Source: Paenibacillus tyrphae (GTDB lineage: Bacteria > Bacillota > Bacilli > Paenibacillales > NBRC-103111). From it: a stretch of 64,000 nucleotides of DNA. This document shows, in pieces, positions 51,455-60,500 of the stretch; the first letter of the stretch is position 1; each line of letters starts with the position of its first letter. The notes beneath the pieces are model-generated. The model was not told the origin of the DNA. It did not search any database and saw only the letters and a program-made list of their open reading frames with translations. A program made the translations under genes and the position numbers. The stretch covers positions 43,280-107,279 of the forward strand of contig NZ_BSDJ01000025.1 of the NCBI RefSeq assembly GCF_027925525.1. Reading direction: 5' to 3'.

Positions 51455-52249
51455 CTATCGCACGTCGCCGACCGGAAAATACGGAAACTTCCAGCCGAGC
51501 AGCAAAGCGGCTGCCCAGACCATCAGCGTAACGGCCAGCAGCAAGCCGTCGCTGCCCGACCATCCGATGCGGTAATAATACGTACGTTTCGCGGCGGACG
51601 AGAAGCGCTTCGCCTCCATCGCGACCGCGATCCGCTGCGCGCGGCGGATGCTCTGCGCCAGCAGCGGAATCGAATGCCGCTTCAGCGTATCGATCCAGCC
51701 GCGGACACCTTTTCTCATCTTGACCCCGCGCACTTTGAGCGCCATCTGCAAAGTGCGGTATTCCGCCGCCACCATCGGCATGAGCCGCAGCGCGGCCATG
51801 AAGCTGTAGGCGTATTTCGCCGGGAGCCGGCACTGCTGCATAAGCGAGTAAAACAAGCCTACCGGGCTGGTGGTCAAACCGAACAGCAGTCCGATCAGCG
51901 CCGCATTTACGGTTTTCAGCCCGACAGATAGGCCGCGGAAGAAGCTTTCCTCCGTGATATGCACGAGCCCCCAGCGCACCCACGTTGTCTCTCCCTTGCC
52001 GAAAAACACCATCGAGGTGGAAGAGGAGACGAACATCAGCGCAAACGGCAGGGACAGCAGCAGCAGTCTGCGCCACGGGTGTCCGGCGGCGGCAAAGAGC
52101 AGCACCAGATACATCCACGTCATATTGGCAAGCACGTTGATATCGTGCGTGAACAGAACAAGCAGGAACAGGCTTACCGATACGAGCAGCTTAAAGCTCG
52201 GATTGACGCGGTGCAGCCACGTTTCCCTATAGGACCAGGCCAATGGCAC
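51455..52249 (-). CDS. ykoC: ECF transporter T component (YkoC-like)
   Basis: Membrane coupling subunit of 264 residues with five or six spans. It carries the two Ala-Arg motifs that contact the ATPase: AKYAYSFMAALRLMPMVAAE near 145 and ARG-type LLAQSIRRAQRIAVAMEAKR near 205. It starts at GTG 52249 behind GTAGGGAG, 6 bp after the ATPase gene. It links the YkoE substrate subunit to the ATPase for uptake of hydroxymethylpyrimidine/thiamin precursors. Confidence 0.9.
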   Translation of the reverse strand: MPLAWSYRETWLHRVNPSFKLLVSVSLFLLVLFTHDINVLANMTWMYLVLLFAAAGHPWRRLLLLSLPFALMFVSSSTSMVFFGKGETTWVRWGLVHITEESFFRGLSVGLKTVNAALIGLLFGLTTSPVGLFYSLMQQCRLPAKYAYSFMAALRLMPMVAAEYRTLQMALKVRGVKMRKGVRGWIDTLKRHSIPLLAQSIRRAQRIAVAMEAKRFSSAAKRTYYYRIGWSGSDGLLLAVTLMVWAAALLLGWKFPYFPVGDVR

Positions 52250-52255
52250 GTCTCG

Positions 52256-53758
52256 TCAACTCCCTACCTCTTCGAATGTCGTCCGCCGCTCCGGGCGCAG
52301 CCGCGCCTCGTAAGCTTCGGGGCTCATATCCGCGGCAAGGACGCCTTGCCGCACCTCCCATACCCGGGTGGCAAAGCGGCTTACAATGTCCGGGTCATGC
52401 GTCACCATGACAATGGCCGTTCCTTCCCGCCGCCACGCTTCGAGCTTCTCCAGAAGCGCGAACGTATTGGCCGCGTCCTGGCCGAACGTCGGCTCATCCA
52501 GCAGCAGCAGCCGCTGCGCTTTGACGGTTGCGGCCGCCACGCTCAGCCGGCGCTTCTGCCCAAGCGAGAGCTGGTACGGGTGCAGGCTGCGGTGGCCCCC
52601 AAGGCCGAACCACGCCAGCAGCTCCTCCGTTTTCGCACGGACCGCAGGCTCCGGCTCGCCGTCCCGGCGGAAATTGAACGCCACTTCGTCGTATACCGTA
52701 TGCGCGACAAACTGCATTTCCGGATTTTGAAAGACGTAAGCCGCCGTGTCGGCGACATCGTCGAAACCCCGGACCATGCGGTCGCCCAGCTCATAGCTTC
52801 CTTCCGTCCGCAGCAACTGCATCAACGATTGCAGCAGCGTGCTTTTGCCTGCGCCGTTCTCGCCGACGACGGCGATCCAATCGCCGGCGTTCAAGGCAGC
52901 CGCCGCCGCTTCGATTTTCTTCACCGGACCGTAATAGCCGGCGAAGCGGTCCAGCCGGAGCAGCGGCTCCTTCGTCGCTGCCGGCTCGATCCGCTCCCGC
53001 TGCGCAGCGGCATTACGCCGGTCGTAGTCCTCCCATACGCCGGGGTACCAGATGCCATACTCCTGAAGCTCGCGCTTATGCGCTTGGAATACCGTATCCG
53101 GCTTCCCGTCAGCCAAAATGCGCGCCTGCGTATCGAACAGCACGACCCGGTCGACGAAATCGACGATCTCGTCGATCTTATGCTCCACGATGAGCACCGT
53201 CTTGTCCCGGGTAACCTGCTTGACGGTTTCCCATACCTCGGTCGTGCCTTCCGGGTCGAGCAGTGACGTCGGTTCGTCGAGGAACCAGACGTCCGGCTCC
53301 AGCGCCAGGAGCGACGCGATGGCGAGCCGCTGCTTCATCCCTCCCGACAGCGCGGCGATCGGCGTGTGCAGTTCCTCAAGCCGCAGGCCGACCTGCTCCA
53401 GGCAGCTTCGAATCCGCAGCTGCATTTGTTCGCGCGGCACCTGAAGATTTTCGAGCACGAACGCAATCTCTTCGTCTGCATACGGCATGCAGAACTGCGC
53501 GTCGGGGTCTTGGAACAAGTAGCCCCAGGACGGCGGAATGCCGATGCTGTCATGTTTGACCGGCACGTCGACCGCCTGCGGAATCAGACCGCTCAGCACC
53601 TGCAGCAGCGTCGATTTGCCGCAGCCGCTTGGCCCGAGCAGCAGCACCTTTTGCCCTGCGTCGGCGCCGAAGCTCAAACCGTCGAACAGCAGCGACGGAC
53701 TGCCGGGAAATTTCAAGCGCAGCCCCGATACGTGCGCGATCCGGTCTGTGCCGCTCAT
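52256..53758 (-). CDS. ykoD: ECF transporter ATPase with two ABC domains (YkoD-like)
   Basis: 500 residues made of two fused ATPase domains. The first has LLGPSGCGKSTLLQ, ALSGGMKQRLAIA and VWFLDEPTSLLDPE; the second has VVGENGAGKSTLLQ, LSLGQKRRLSVAA and LLLLDEPTFGQD. Fusion of both ATPases in one chain is characteristic of YkoD. Its start overlaps the S-component gene by four bases. Confidence 0.93.
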   Translation of the reverse strand: MSGTDRIAHVSGLRLKFPGSPSLLFDGLSFGADAGQKVLLLGPSGCGKSTLLQVLSGLIPQAVDVPVKHDSIGIPPSWGYLFQDPDAQFCMPYADEEIAFVLENLQVPREQMQLRIRSCLEQVGLRLEELHTPIAALSGGMKQRLAIASLLALEPDVWFLDEPTSLLDPEGTTEVWETVKQVTRDKTVLIVEHKIDEIVDFVDRVVLFDTQARILADGKPDTVFQAHKRELQEYGIWYPGVWEDYDRRNAAAQRERIEPAATKEPLLRLDRFAGYYGPVKKIEAAAAALNAGDWIAVVGENGAGKSTLLQSLMQLLRTEGSYELGDRMVRGFDDVADTAAYVFQNPEMQFVAHTVYDEVAFNFRRDGEPEPAVRAKTEELLAWFGLGGHRSLHPYQLSLGQKRRLSVAAATVKAQRLLLLDEPTFGQDAANTFALLEKLEAWRREGTAIVMVTHDPDIVSRFATRVWEVRQGVLAADMSPEAYEARLRPERRTTFEEVGS

Positions 53759-54339
53759 TTCCGGTCCAGCGCCTGGTAATCGTCAAGGCTTGCCGGGCGG
53801 ACAAGCTGCGTGACGCCGGTCTTCTCCAGCGCTTTAACCAACGCGTAAGCAAGCGGTCCGGTAATAAGGAACGAACCGACGAATCGGAGCACGATATACA
53901 AAGAGAGGTTCCACGGCTGCAATTCGGTCAAGTAGCTCTTGAAATAGTCGAACACGAGCGCTCCTGCGCCGGACGCCATTCCGGCCAGACCGGCAACGGC
54001 CGCGGTATACCGCTTGTAGCCGAACGCCGCGAAGACGAGCTCCGCGCACAGCCCCTGCACGATACCGTATGTCAGCGAGCCGATGGAGAATTGCGATCCA
54101 AGCAGCATTTCCGCCAGCGCTGCAGCCACTTCCGCCAAAAAGGCGACGCCCGGCTTGCGGATGATCAAGAAGGCGGCAGTCGATGCCATAAACCACATGC
54201 CATATACGAATTGCTCCAATTGGATGCCCGGCACTGACGCCAGGTTGTACACGTCTCCCCATACCCGGTAAACGATACCGAAGACGACGGCGATGACGAC
54301 GGTGACCAGAATGTCGGTCAGCTTCAAGCCTTTTTTCAT
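53755..54339 (-). CDS. ykoE: ECF transporter S component (YkoE-like)
   Basis: Substrate-binding membrane subunit, 194 residues with about five to six spans. The opening KLTDILVTVVIAVVFGIVYRVW and GSQFSIGSLTYGIVQGLCAE are those of YkoE, assigned to hydroxymethylpyrimidine/thiamin by its TPP riboswitch. It is the first gene after the riboswitch, about 130 nt beyond the terminator stem. Confidence 0.92.
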   Translation of the reverse strand: MKKGLKLTDILVTVVIAVVFGIVYRVWGDVYNLASVPGIQLEQFVYGMWFMASTAAFLIIRKPGVAFLAEVAAALAEMLLGSQFSIGSLTYGIVQGLCAELVFAAFGYKRYTAAVAGLAGMASGAGALVFDYFKSYLTELQPWNLSLYIVLRFVGSFLITGPLAYALVKALEKTGVTQLVRPASLDDYQALDRK

Positions 54340-54468
54340 CTGTTTCCTCTCCTTCGAAGAACTGAAAGTGTTGTCCGGGACATAGCAACGTCGGTCTGCC
54401 CAAGCGGATTACGCCAAGATAAACGCGGAGCCGTAAATTTCCGTGAAGCTCACAGCTCCGCATCAACT

Positions 54469-54502
54469 AAAAAAGCCGCCCCCGTATAAGACGGAAGCGG
54501 CT
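54469..54502 (-). terminator. Terminator of the TPP riboswitch expression platform
   Basis: On the minus strand AGCCGCTTCCGTC, a short loop, GGGGGCGGCT and TTTTTTAG. It lies 38 nt after the aptamer and before ykoE, so ligand-dependent transcription termination is the likely mechanism. Confidence 0.85.
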
Positions 54503-54540
54503 CTTGTAAGCACAATATGATGCAAGCGTGCTGACGCTCT

Positions 54541-54630
54541 CCACTTCCCTACGCTGGTATCAACCAGATCAGGTTCAGAGGGTCTAGGATCTATCGATCC
54601 AATCTCAGCCCAAGCGGCTCCCCTAGTGAC
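54541..54630 (-). promoter_or_regulatory. TPP riboswitch (THI element)
   Basis: Read on the minus strand it has the two conserved halves: CTAGGGGAGCCGC with GGGCTGAGA, then GACCCTCTGAACCTGATCTG and GTTGATACCAGCGTAGGGAAGT. These are the invariant P2-P5 parts of the thiamin-pyrophosphate aptamer. With the terminator behind it, high TPP should switch off ykoEDC-tenA. Confidence 0.97.
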
Positions 54631-54636
54631 ACACCT

Positions 54637-54664
54637 ATATTACCACGGTTCACCAAATTGTCAA
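54637..54664 (-). promoter_or_regulatory. Promoter of the ykoEDC-tenA operon
   Basis: Consensus TTGACA (54664-54659), 16 bp, TAATAT (54642-54637) on the minus strand, placing the start a few bases before the riboswitch aptamer. Confidence 0.75.
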
Positions 54665-54665
54665 T

Positions 54666-54785
54666 AAGAAAAGCTTCTTATCGAAGCATTATCGAGGAAG
54701 ATACATTCGTGTCTTAGAGGAAGCTTTTCTTGCGAGCAGAAAGTTTACATGCGCTTTCGCGCTTTTAGTGAAGTTAAACTTTCTT
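54666..54785. repeat. Two adjacent long inverted repeats
   Basis: AAGAAAAGCTTC (54666-54677) and GAAGCTTTTCTT (54720-54731) are perfect 12-bp arms. Directly after, AGAAAGTTTA (54739-54748) pairs with TAAACTTTCT (about 54775-54784). No gene lies here. The rest of 54786-55031 shows no feature I can name beyond the leader of the next gene. Confidence 0.6.
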
Positions 54786-55031
54786 TCCGGATTTAGCCCC
54801 TTTGTACTGCATTCATGTCGAAATTTGAAGAATCACTAGGAGAAATTTACCTTATAATGAAAAATAATCGCATTCCTTTTTGGGAAACGGTTACGAACTA
54901 TGGCCTTCTTTGTCGGATTCTGCTAAAATAAAGGATACTTGGTACTACCCGGAACCTTTGTACCCTGCGTCCCCATATGCAGGATGCAAGCGATGGAAGC
55001 GCTGTCTTCAACGTAGGAAAGGAGCCTTACT

Positions 55032-55253
55032 ATGGACGAACTGCTTCGATCGCAGCTTGAGATGGAATCGATCACGACCGATATGGTGAAGCATTGTTCT
55101 TATTGCGTCATGATTTCGCCCGATCCGCTGCACCGAACTCCCGTCTACTGCATTAAATATTCCGGGTCAAACACCCCGATCCTGGTTAATTTGGCGACGT
55201 GTCTGACCTGCGGCGATTTCAAGAAGTGCGGACTGGGCTTCGAGCAGTCGTGA
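55032..55253 (+). CDS. Small cysteine-rich protein
   Basis: 73 residues, ATG 55032 behind GGAAAGGAG. Six cysteines: HCSYC near 21-25, VYCIKY near 40 and CLTCGDFKKCGLG near 57-66. Two CxxC pairs suggest a zinc knuckle or redox-active fold. No signal peptide. I know no family name. It is followed by a terminator, so it is a single-gene unit. Confidence 0.7.
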   Translation: MDELLRSQLEMESITTDMVKHCSYCVMISPDPLHRTPVYCIKYSGSNTPILVNLATCLTCGDFKKCGLGFEQS

Positions 55254-55311
55254 CCGCCCCGCAACGAAAGTTTTTGCGGATGAAGCTTTAATGCCCTGAC
55301 CGTCTGAACGG

Positions 55312-55342
55312 AAGGCTCCTTCGGGAGCTTTTCTTGCTTTTT
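55312..55342 (+). terminator. Rho-independent terminator of the Cys-rich gene
   Basis: GCTCC-TTCG-GGAGC with a stable TTCG loop, then TTTTCTTGCTTTTTC. Confidence 0.8.
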
Positions 55343-55423
55343 CGGCCCCGTTTGGCGGTTGCTTTGTCCTTTGTTCTATGTCAAGATAAGCGTTGTACTG
55401 CATTTCCATATTAAAAGGAACAG

Positions 55424-56230
55424 GTGAACCATAACCCTATGAAGATTTCGTTTTTTCGGCTGCTGACCGAGCTCTCCTCCCGTAAAACGGTGTCGAGGCT
55501 GACAGGAGCTTTTGCCAAATCCCGTGCCAGCCGCGGACTGATTCCCCGCTTCGCGAAAACGTACGGCATCCGTGTGCAGGACGCGGAAAAGGCGGTTCAC
55601 GAATACGGATCGCTGAACGAGTTTTTTTCCCGCCGGCTCAAAAGCGGACTTCGTCCGATCGACGCGGCGCCGGACACGCTGGTCAGCCCGGTGGATGCCA
55701 TGATTACCGGCATCGGGCCGATTCATGAGGGACTGATCGTCAATGTCAAAGGACAGGACTATACCATTCAGGAGCTGCTTAACGAGAGCCCTCGGATGAT
55801 CAATTATACGAACGGCTACTACTGCGTGCTCTACTTGAGCCCGACCGACTATCACCGGATTCATTCGCCCGTCACAGGCGACATTCTTGAGAAGGAGCAC
55901 GTCCCCGGCAAGGTGTATCCGGTCAACGAGTTCGGTCTCCGGCACATGACGCGCGTACTTAGCCGCAACGAGCGGCTCATCACCTACATGCAGCACGACG
56001 CGGGAGAAATCGCCGTGGTCAAGGTCGGCGCGCTGAACGTCAGCAGCATCCAATACGTCGTCCCGCTGCCGGACCGGTTGGAGCGCGGCGACGAACTGGC
56101 TTATTTCGAATTCGGCTCGACTGTCGTGCTTCTGATGGAGAACGGCACATTCGAGCCGCGGACCGCTCTGGAAGTCGGCAGCAAGGTGAAAGTCGGAGAA
56201 GCGCTCGGAACGTTTAAGCGCCGGGATTAG
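55424..56230 (+). CDS. psd: Phosphatidylserine decarboxylase proenzyme
   Basis: Makes phosphatidylethanolamine from phosphatidylserine at the membrane. 268 residues from GTG 55424 (AAAAGGA four to five bases before); ATG 55439 is an alternative start. The family landmarks are YGSLNEFFSRRLKSGLRPID, LVSPVDAMITG, YYCVLYLSPTDYHRIHSPV and the self-cleavage site FGSTVVLLMENG. Ser232 of the GST becomes the pyruvoyl group. This is the short Bacillus-type enzyme. No phosphatidylserine synthase gene is adjacent. Confidence 0.95.
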   Translation: MNHNPMKISFFRLLTELSSRKTVSRLTGAFAKSRASRGLIPRFAKTYGIRVQDAEKAVHEYGSLNEFFSRRLKSGLRPIDAAPDTLVSPVDAMITGIGPIHEGLIVNVKGQDYTIQELLNESPRMINYTNGYYCVLYLSPTDYHRIHSPVTGDILEKEHVPGKVYPVNEFGLRHMTRVLSRNERLITYMQHDAGEIAVVKVGALNVSSIQYVVPLPDRLERGDELAYFEFGSTVVLLMENGTFEPRTALEVGSKVKVGEALGTFKRRD

Positions 56231-56262
56231 CGCATACTGACAGACGGAAGGAGTCTTTTCTC

Positions 56263-57513
56263 ATGAAAGTCCAAACCGGTCCGGCGCCTGCGGTCCAGCA
56301 GGCAACTCGGACGGACGTCAAGCCGACGGTTTTTCGCATTCTGCTCGCGATCAGTCTGGTGCATCTGTTCAACGATACGATACAAGCGGTGATTCCGGCG
56401 ATCCTGCCGATTCTCAAGGACAATATGAGTCTCAGCTACATGCAGTCCGGCGTCATCGTATTCGCCTTGAATATGACCGCTTCGGTCATGCAGCCGGTTG
56501 TCGGCTTGTATTCGGACCGCAAGCCGATGCCGTACATGCTGCCGATCGGCATGGGCTTTACTTTTCTCGGCGTCTTGGGGCTGTCGCTCGCGCCGAACTA
56601 CGAACTCATTCTGCTGTCCGTTCTGCTGATCGGAATCGGCTCCGCCATCTTTCACCCGGAAGGTTCGCGCGTCGCTTACATGGCCGGAGGCTCCCGTCGA
56701 GGCTTGGCCCAGTCGATCTTTCAGGTGGGCGGCAACTCCGGACAATCGCTCGCTTCGGTGATGACGGCGCTCGTGTTCGCTCCGCTGGGGCAGCTCGGCG
56801 CCTTATGGTTTACGGCCGTCGCCGGGGCGGGCGTCCTCGTCCAGCTGTATATCTCCCGCTGGTATCAGGGATATATGGCGGCCAACCCGCCGCAGGCCCG
56901 GAAAAGCGGCTCCCGCGCCATGAGCCCGGCCCGCAAGAAGCAGATCGCATTTGCCGTATGCATGCTGATCTTTCTCGTATTTGCCCGTTCCTGGTACCAT
57001 GCGGGCATTACGATTTATTATCCGTTTTACCTGATGGACAAATTCGGCATCAGTCTGGAGCGCGCGCAGATGTACATTTTCCTGTTCGCTGCCGCAGGCG
57101 CGCTCGGCACGTTTATGGGCGGCCCGCTGTCCGACAAGATCGGACGCCGGAACGTTATTTTTCTGGCGATGCTCGGCGCGGCCCCGCTGGCTCTGGCGCT
57201 GCCTTATGCCAATGCATTCTGGACTTACGTCATCCTGCTGGTGAACGGCTTCATCATCCTGTCGAGCTTCTCCGTCACCGTCGTCTATGCGCAGGAGCTG
57301 ATGCCCGGCAAGGTCGGCACGGTGTCCGGTCTAATCACGGGTCTCGCCTTCGGACTCGGGGCGCTCGGCGCGGTAGGACTCGGCAGCTTGATCGATACCT
57401 TCCATCTGCCGCTCGTCATGCAGTTGGTCAGCTTCCTGCCGCTCATCGGCCTGCTGACGTTCTTCCTGCCCAGCGACGGTACGCTGAAGCAATGGGCGCA
57501 AGAAGCGGAGTAA
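56263..57513 (+). CDS. MFS transporter, fosmidomycin-resistance (Fsr) family
   Basis: 416 residues, 12 membrane segments. SLVHLFNDTIQAVIPAILP in helix 1, FHPEGSRVAYMAGGSRRGLA between helices 4 and 5 and FQVGGNSGQSLASVM are the Fsr/YfnC-like signature. E. coli Fsr exports fosmidomycin; the natural substrate in Bacillales is unknown. The gene starts 32 bp after psd and may share its transcript. A strong terminator follows. Confidence 0.88.
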   Translation: MKVQTGPAPAVQQATRTDVKPTVFRILLAISLVHLFNDTIQAVIPAILPILKDNMSLSYMQSGVIVFALNMTASVMQPVVGLYSDRKPMPYMLPIGMGFTFLGVLGLSLAPNYELILLSVLLIGIGSAIFHPEGSRVAYMAGGSRRGLAQSIFQVGGNSGQSLASVMTALVFAPLGQLGALWFTAVAGAGVLVQLYISRWYQGYMAANPPQARKSGSRAMSPARKKQIAFAVCMLIFLVFARSWYHAGITIYYPFYLMDKFGISLERAQMYIFLFAAAGALGTFMGGPLSDKIGRRNVIFLAMLGAAPLALALPYANAFWTYVILLVNGFIILSSFSVTVVYAQELMPGKVGTVSGLITGLAFGLGALGAVGLGSLIDTFHLPLVMQLVSFLPLIGLLTFFLPSDGTLKQWAQEAE

Positions 57514-57526
57514 TACGCGCAATACG

Positions 57527-57565
57527 AAAAGGCCGTCTAGGAATCGAATTCCGAAACGGCCTTTT
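57527..57565. terminator. Bidirectional terminator
   Basis: AAAAGGCCGT and ACGGCCTTTT form a 10-bp stem with T/A runs on both sides, between the convergent Fsr and nucleotidase genes. Confidence 0.9.
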
Positions 57566-57580
57566 CTTCGTTTGATGAAA

Positions 57581-60500
57581 TTATCCGGAGTAACCGGTCC
57601 AAGAAATATCGTCTACGGTGATCTGCGCACCGTTGGCGCCGTTCGTCGGAGCGCCGACATGTTTGATTTTGAGGTCAAAGCTCCCCGGGATATTCAAGTT
57701 GTTGACCGTAAAAGTTTCCATTGTATCCAGCGTCAGGGTATACGTTCCTTTGGATACGTTGTTAATGAACAGCTCTACTTTTCGTTCCCCGGCTCCCGTG
57801 AAACCTTTCAGCAATTTTACCGAGAAGCTTCCGATTCCGCCCGGAATATTGGATGCGCCGATTTCCCCTGCAGCGGCCGCTCCCGAACCGGTACGTTCCG
57901 CTTTCAGCATAATCCCTTTTCCGTCAATGACGTAAGTCGACAAATCAGTCCGTGCCGATACGTAGTTCCAAGCGATCGAATTCATCCCAGCTACCGTACC
58001 GGAAGCATATGAGCTGGAAGGAGCTCCGATGCCGTCCAGTTTCTCGATGTTCCAACCGGAGGCATTGGCTGTGATCACATCCACCGCATTGGAATCTCCG
58101 TTGTACGGTCCGCCCGTCACGTTCAACTTGAACTTGTACGCCGTTCCCGGTATCAATCCGTACACGGTTGCCGTTACGGAGCTTGCGCCTAGCGCTCCTT
58201 GCGTGTCTGCTTCCGTCCATGCCGCTCCCCCATTGGCGGACTGCATCATTTTGACGGATGCGGCCCCGGCTGGCGCCGTAAAGCGAAGCGTCACGCTTGT
58301 GGAAGTTTTCGCTCCGTACACCAGGTCCGTAATCGTCATGCCGCCGGGAACGGTAATATCCGCGGAATCCTTGACTTTTACTTGAGCGCTCTCGTTAAAC
58401 CGGCTGGATGCGCCGGTTACGTCTACGGTGTCCCCGTTTCGATAACGGAACTGATCGTACGTCAGGCCGATCCGGTTATCGACCCGTACCCGTACTTGCT
58501 CGGAAGCTTTTACCGCATCGAATTCAAATGTCCCGTAATCGTTAATCTTCGTTAAATTGGCGATCGTGACGCCGCTCAGCTTGACGAGTTGCCCGGCGTT
58601 GGCAGGACCGACCTCAGCAGGCGTAACGTTAAGCGGAGAGGGAACCGCTTCGGTTGCGGATTTGATAACTCCGTTTTTATCCGCATTGACTTGAAGCTCT
58701 CCATTGTATTTGCCGATCAGACCGGTGACGGTTACATGGTCCCCGGGATTGAGTTCGATGCCGCTTTGAAAAATGTATATGCCGCCAGTAGCATCTTGGA
58801 GATAAAAGCCTTTGCTTCCCCAAATGCCCGATTTCGATGTGGCTACGCCTTCGATCGTTACTTTGCTGTTGTCAGCCGCCGCGCGTGCTTGCCGGATCGT
58901 AACTTTACCCAAATCCGGGCCCGGCTCAGGCGCTTTCGCTTTGGCGATTCGTCCGTCTCGGACGTACGCGATGTCACCTTTGTAATTCCGTACGAAGGCA
59001 ACCGTGGCCTCCAAATCTTCCGGTCCGGTGACCGGATTTTTGCCAAGCTGACCGATCGGAGCGTATTTTGCTCCCGTGGACGTATACATAAAGTTGTTCA
59101 CCACAAGCGTATACGTCTTGCTGTTGTCAATCGGCGAGCCGTCCGGCAATGTTTTTTTGGTGATTTTGCCCGTGGCTGCATCATATTCATACCGGAAGCC
59201 GCTGATGCTATAATCCGGACCGAATGTAGAGGAAATCTGGGCATTGACGATGGCGTCCAGATCTTTCCCCTTAATCTCCACTTTCATCAGCACGTTATTG
59301 AACGGCTGGATATTGAACAGCTCTCCCCACGTGATAGGCCCGGCGTTCAGGTTGTCGCGGATTCCGCCGCCGTTCATCATCGCAAAATCGGCATTCATCG
59401 ACCATCTCATGCCATCCGCAAGCAAATTACCCAGCGCATTGTCGCCGTCGTTCGCGTAACCACCCGTCATCGGAATGGTTGCCTTGCCTACGACTTCGTT
59501 GATCATCGGAGCGATTCGATTTTCATACTTCTTAATGATGTTACTTATTTCAGCATCCGGCTGAATGGCGTCTTGTCTCGTATATACGATCTCCGCTTTT
59601 TTACTTACGATATCCTGGGTCACCGGATCGATTTCCAGATCGATGTCGGCCATTGCTTTGCCATACTCCCAAGCCTGTACGATCAGCTTGTTGTTCACCG
59701 TTCCGTTTACAACCACATGATTGTGCGCCGCCACAATAACGTCCACTTCCGGATCGATATTTTTTGCTAGCGTCGCGGACGCTCCGGTAACGATGCCGTT
59801 CGCTCCTTGCGTTGCGTCCATATGGGCCAGAACGACCATCGCTTTAACGCCTTGGCTTTTCAGCTCCGCTGCCGCCTTGTTGACCGCCTGCGCTTCATCC
59901 GTGAACTGAATGTCTTGAATGCCCGCCGGCATCACCATACCGGCTGCCGATGTCGTAACCACGCCGATAAAGCCGACTTTCACCCCGGCCACTTCCACGA
60001 CCGCATACGGAGGCAGGACGGTTTTGCCCGTATCTTTATACACGATATTGGCTGCAAGCAGCGGGAATTTGGTACCCTTGTAGTTTTCGATGCCCTTCGG
60101 ATGCGTTCCGCCGTTCACCATGCGCAGCATTTCCGCGGTACCTTCGTCAAATTCGTGGTTACCGACCGTTCCGACATGGAAACGCATCGTTTCCGCCACT
60201 TCAATGGTCGGCTCGTCTTGAAGCAGGGCCGAAACCGGAGAACTGCCGCCCCACAGGTCGCCCGACTCGACAAGCAGCGTGTTCGGCTGTGCCGCCTGGC
60301 GCTGTTTCATGTAGGCCGCGACGTAGTCCATCCGGCCGACATAAGTGCTTTCGGTGACCGAAGGATTCGCCAGCGTCGGCACGTTTTTCTCGTAGTACGT
60401 TTGATCGATTTTTCCGTGAAGGTCATTGATGCTCAGCAACTGTACCGGGATATTGCCTGAATCGAGCGTCGTCGTCTCCAATGCTGCCGGCTCGGATTTG

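Noticed and set aside
54880..55089. 69-residue plus-strand frame
   Set aside because: It overlaps the better-supported Cys-rich gene, has no ribosome site and ends inside it.
58589..59770. 393-residue plus-strand frame and neighbours
   Set aside because: Antisense to the nucleotidase gene, where catalytic motifs fix the coding strand.
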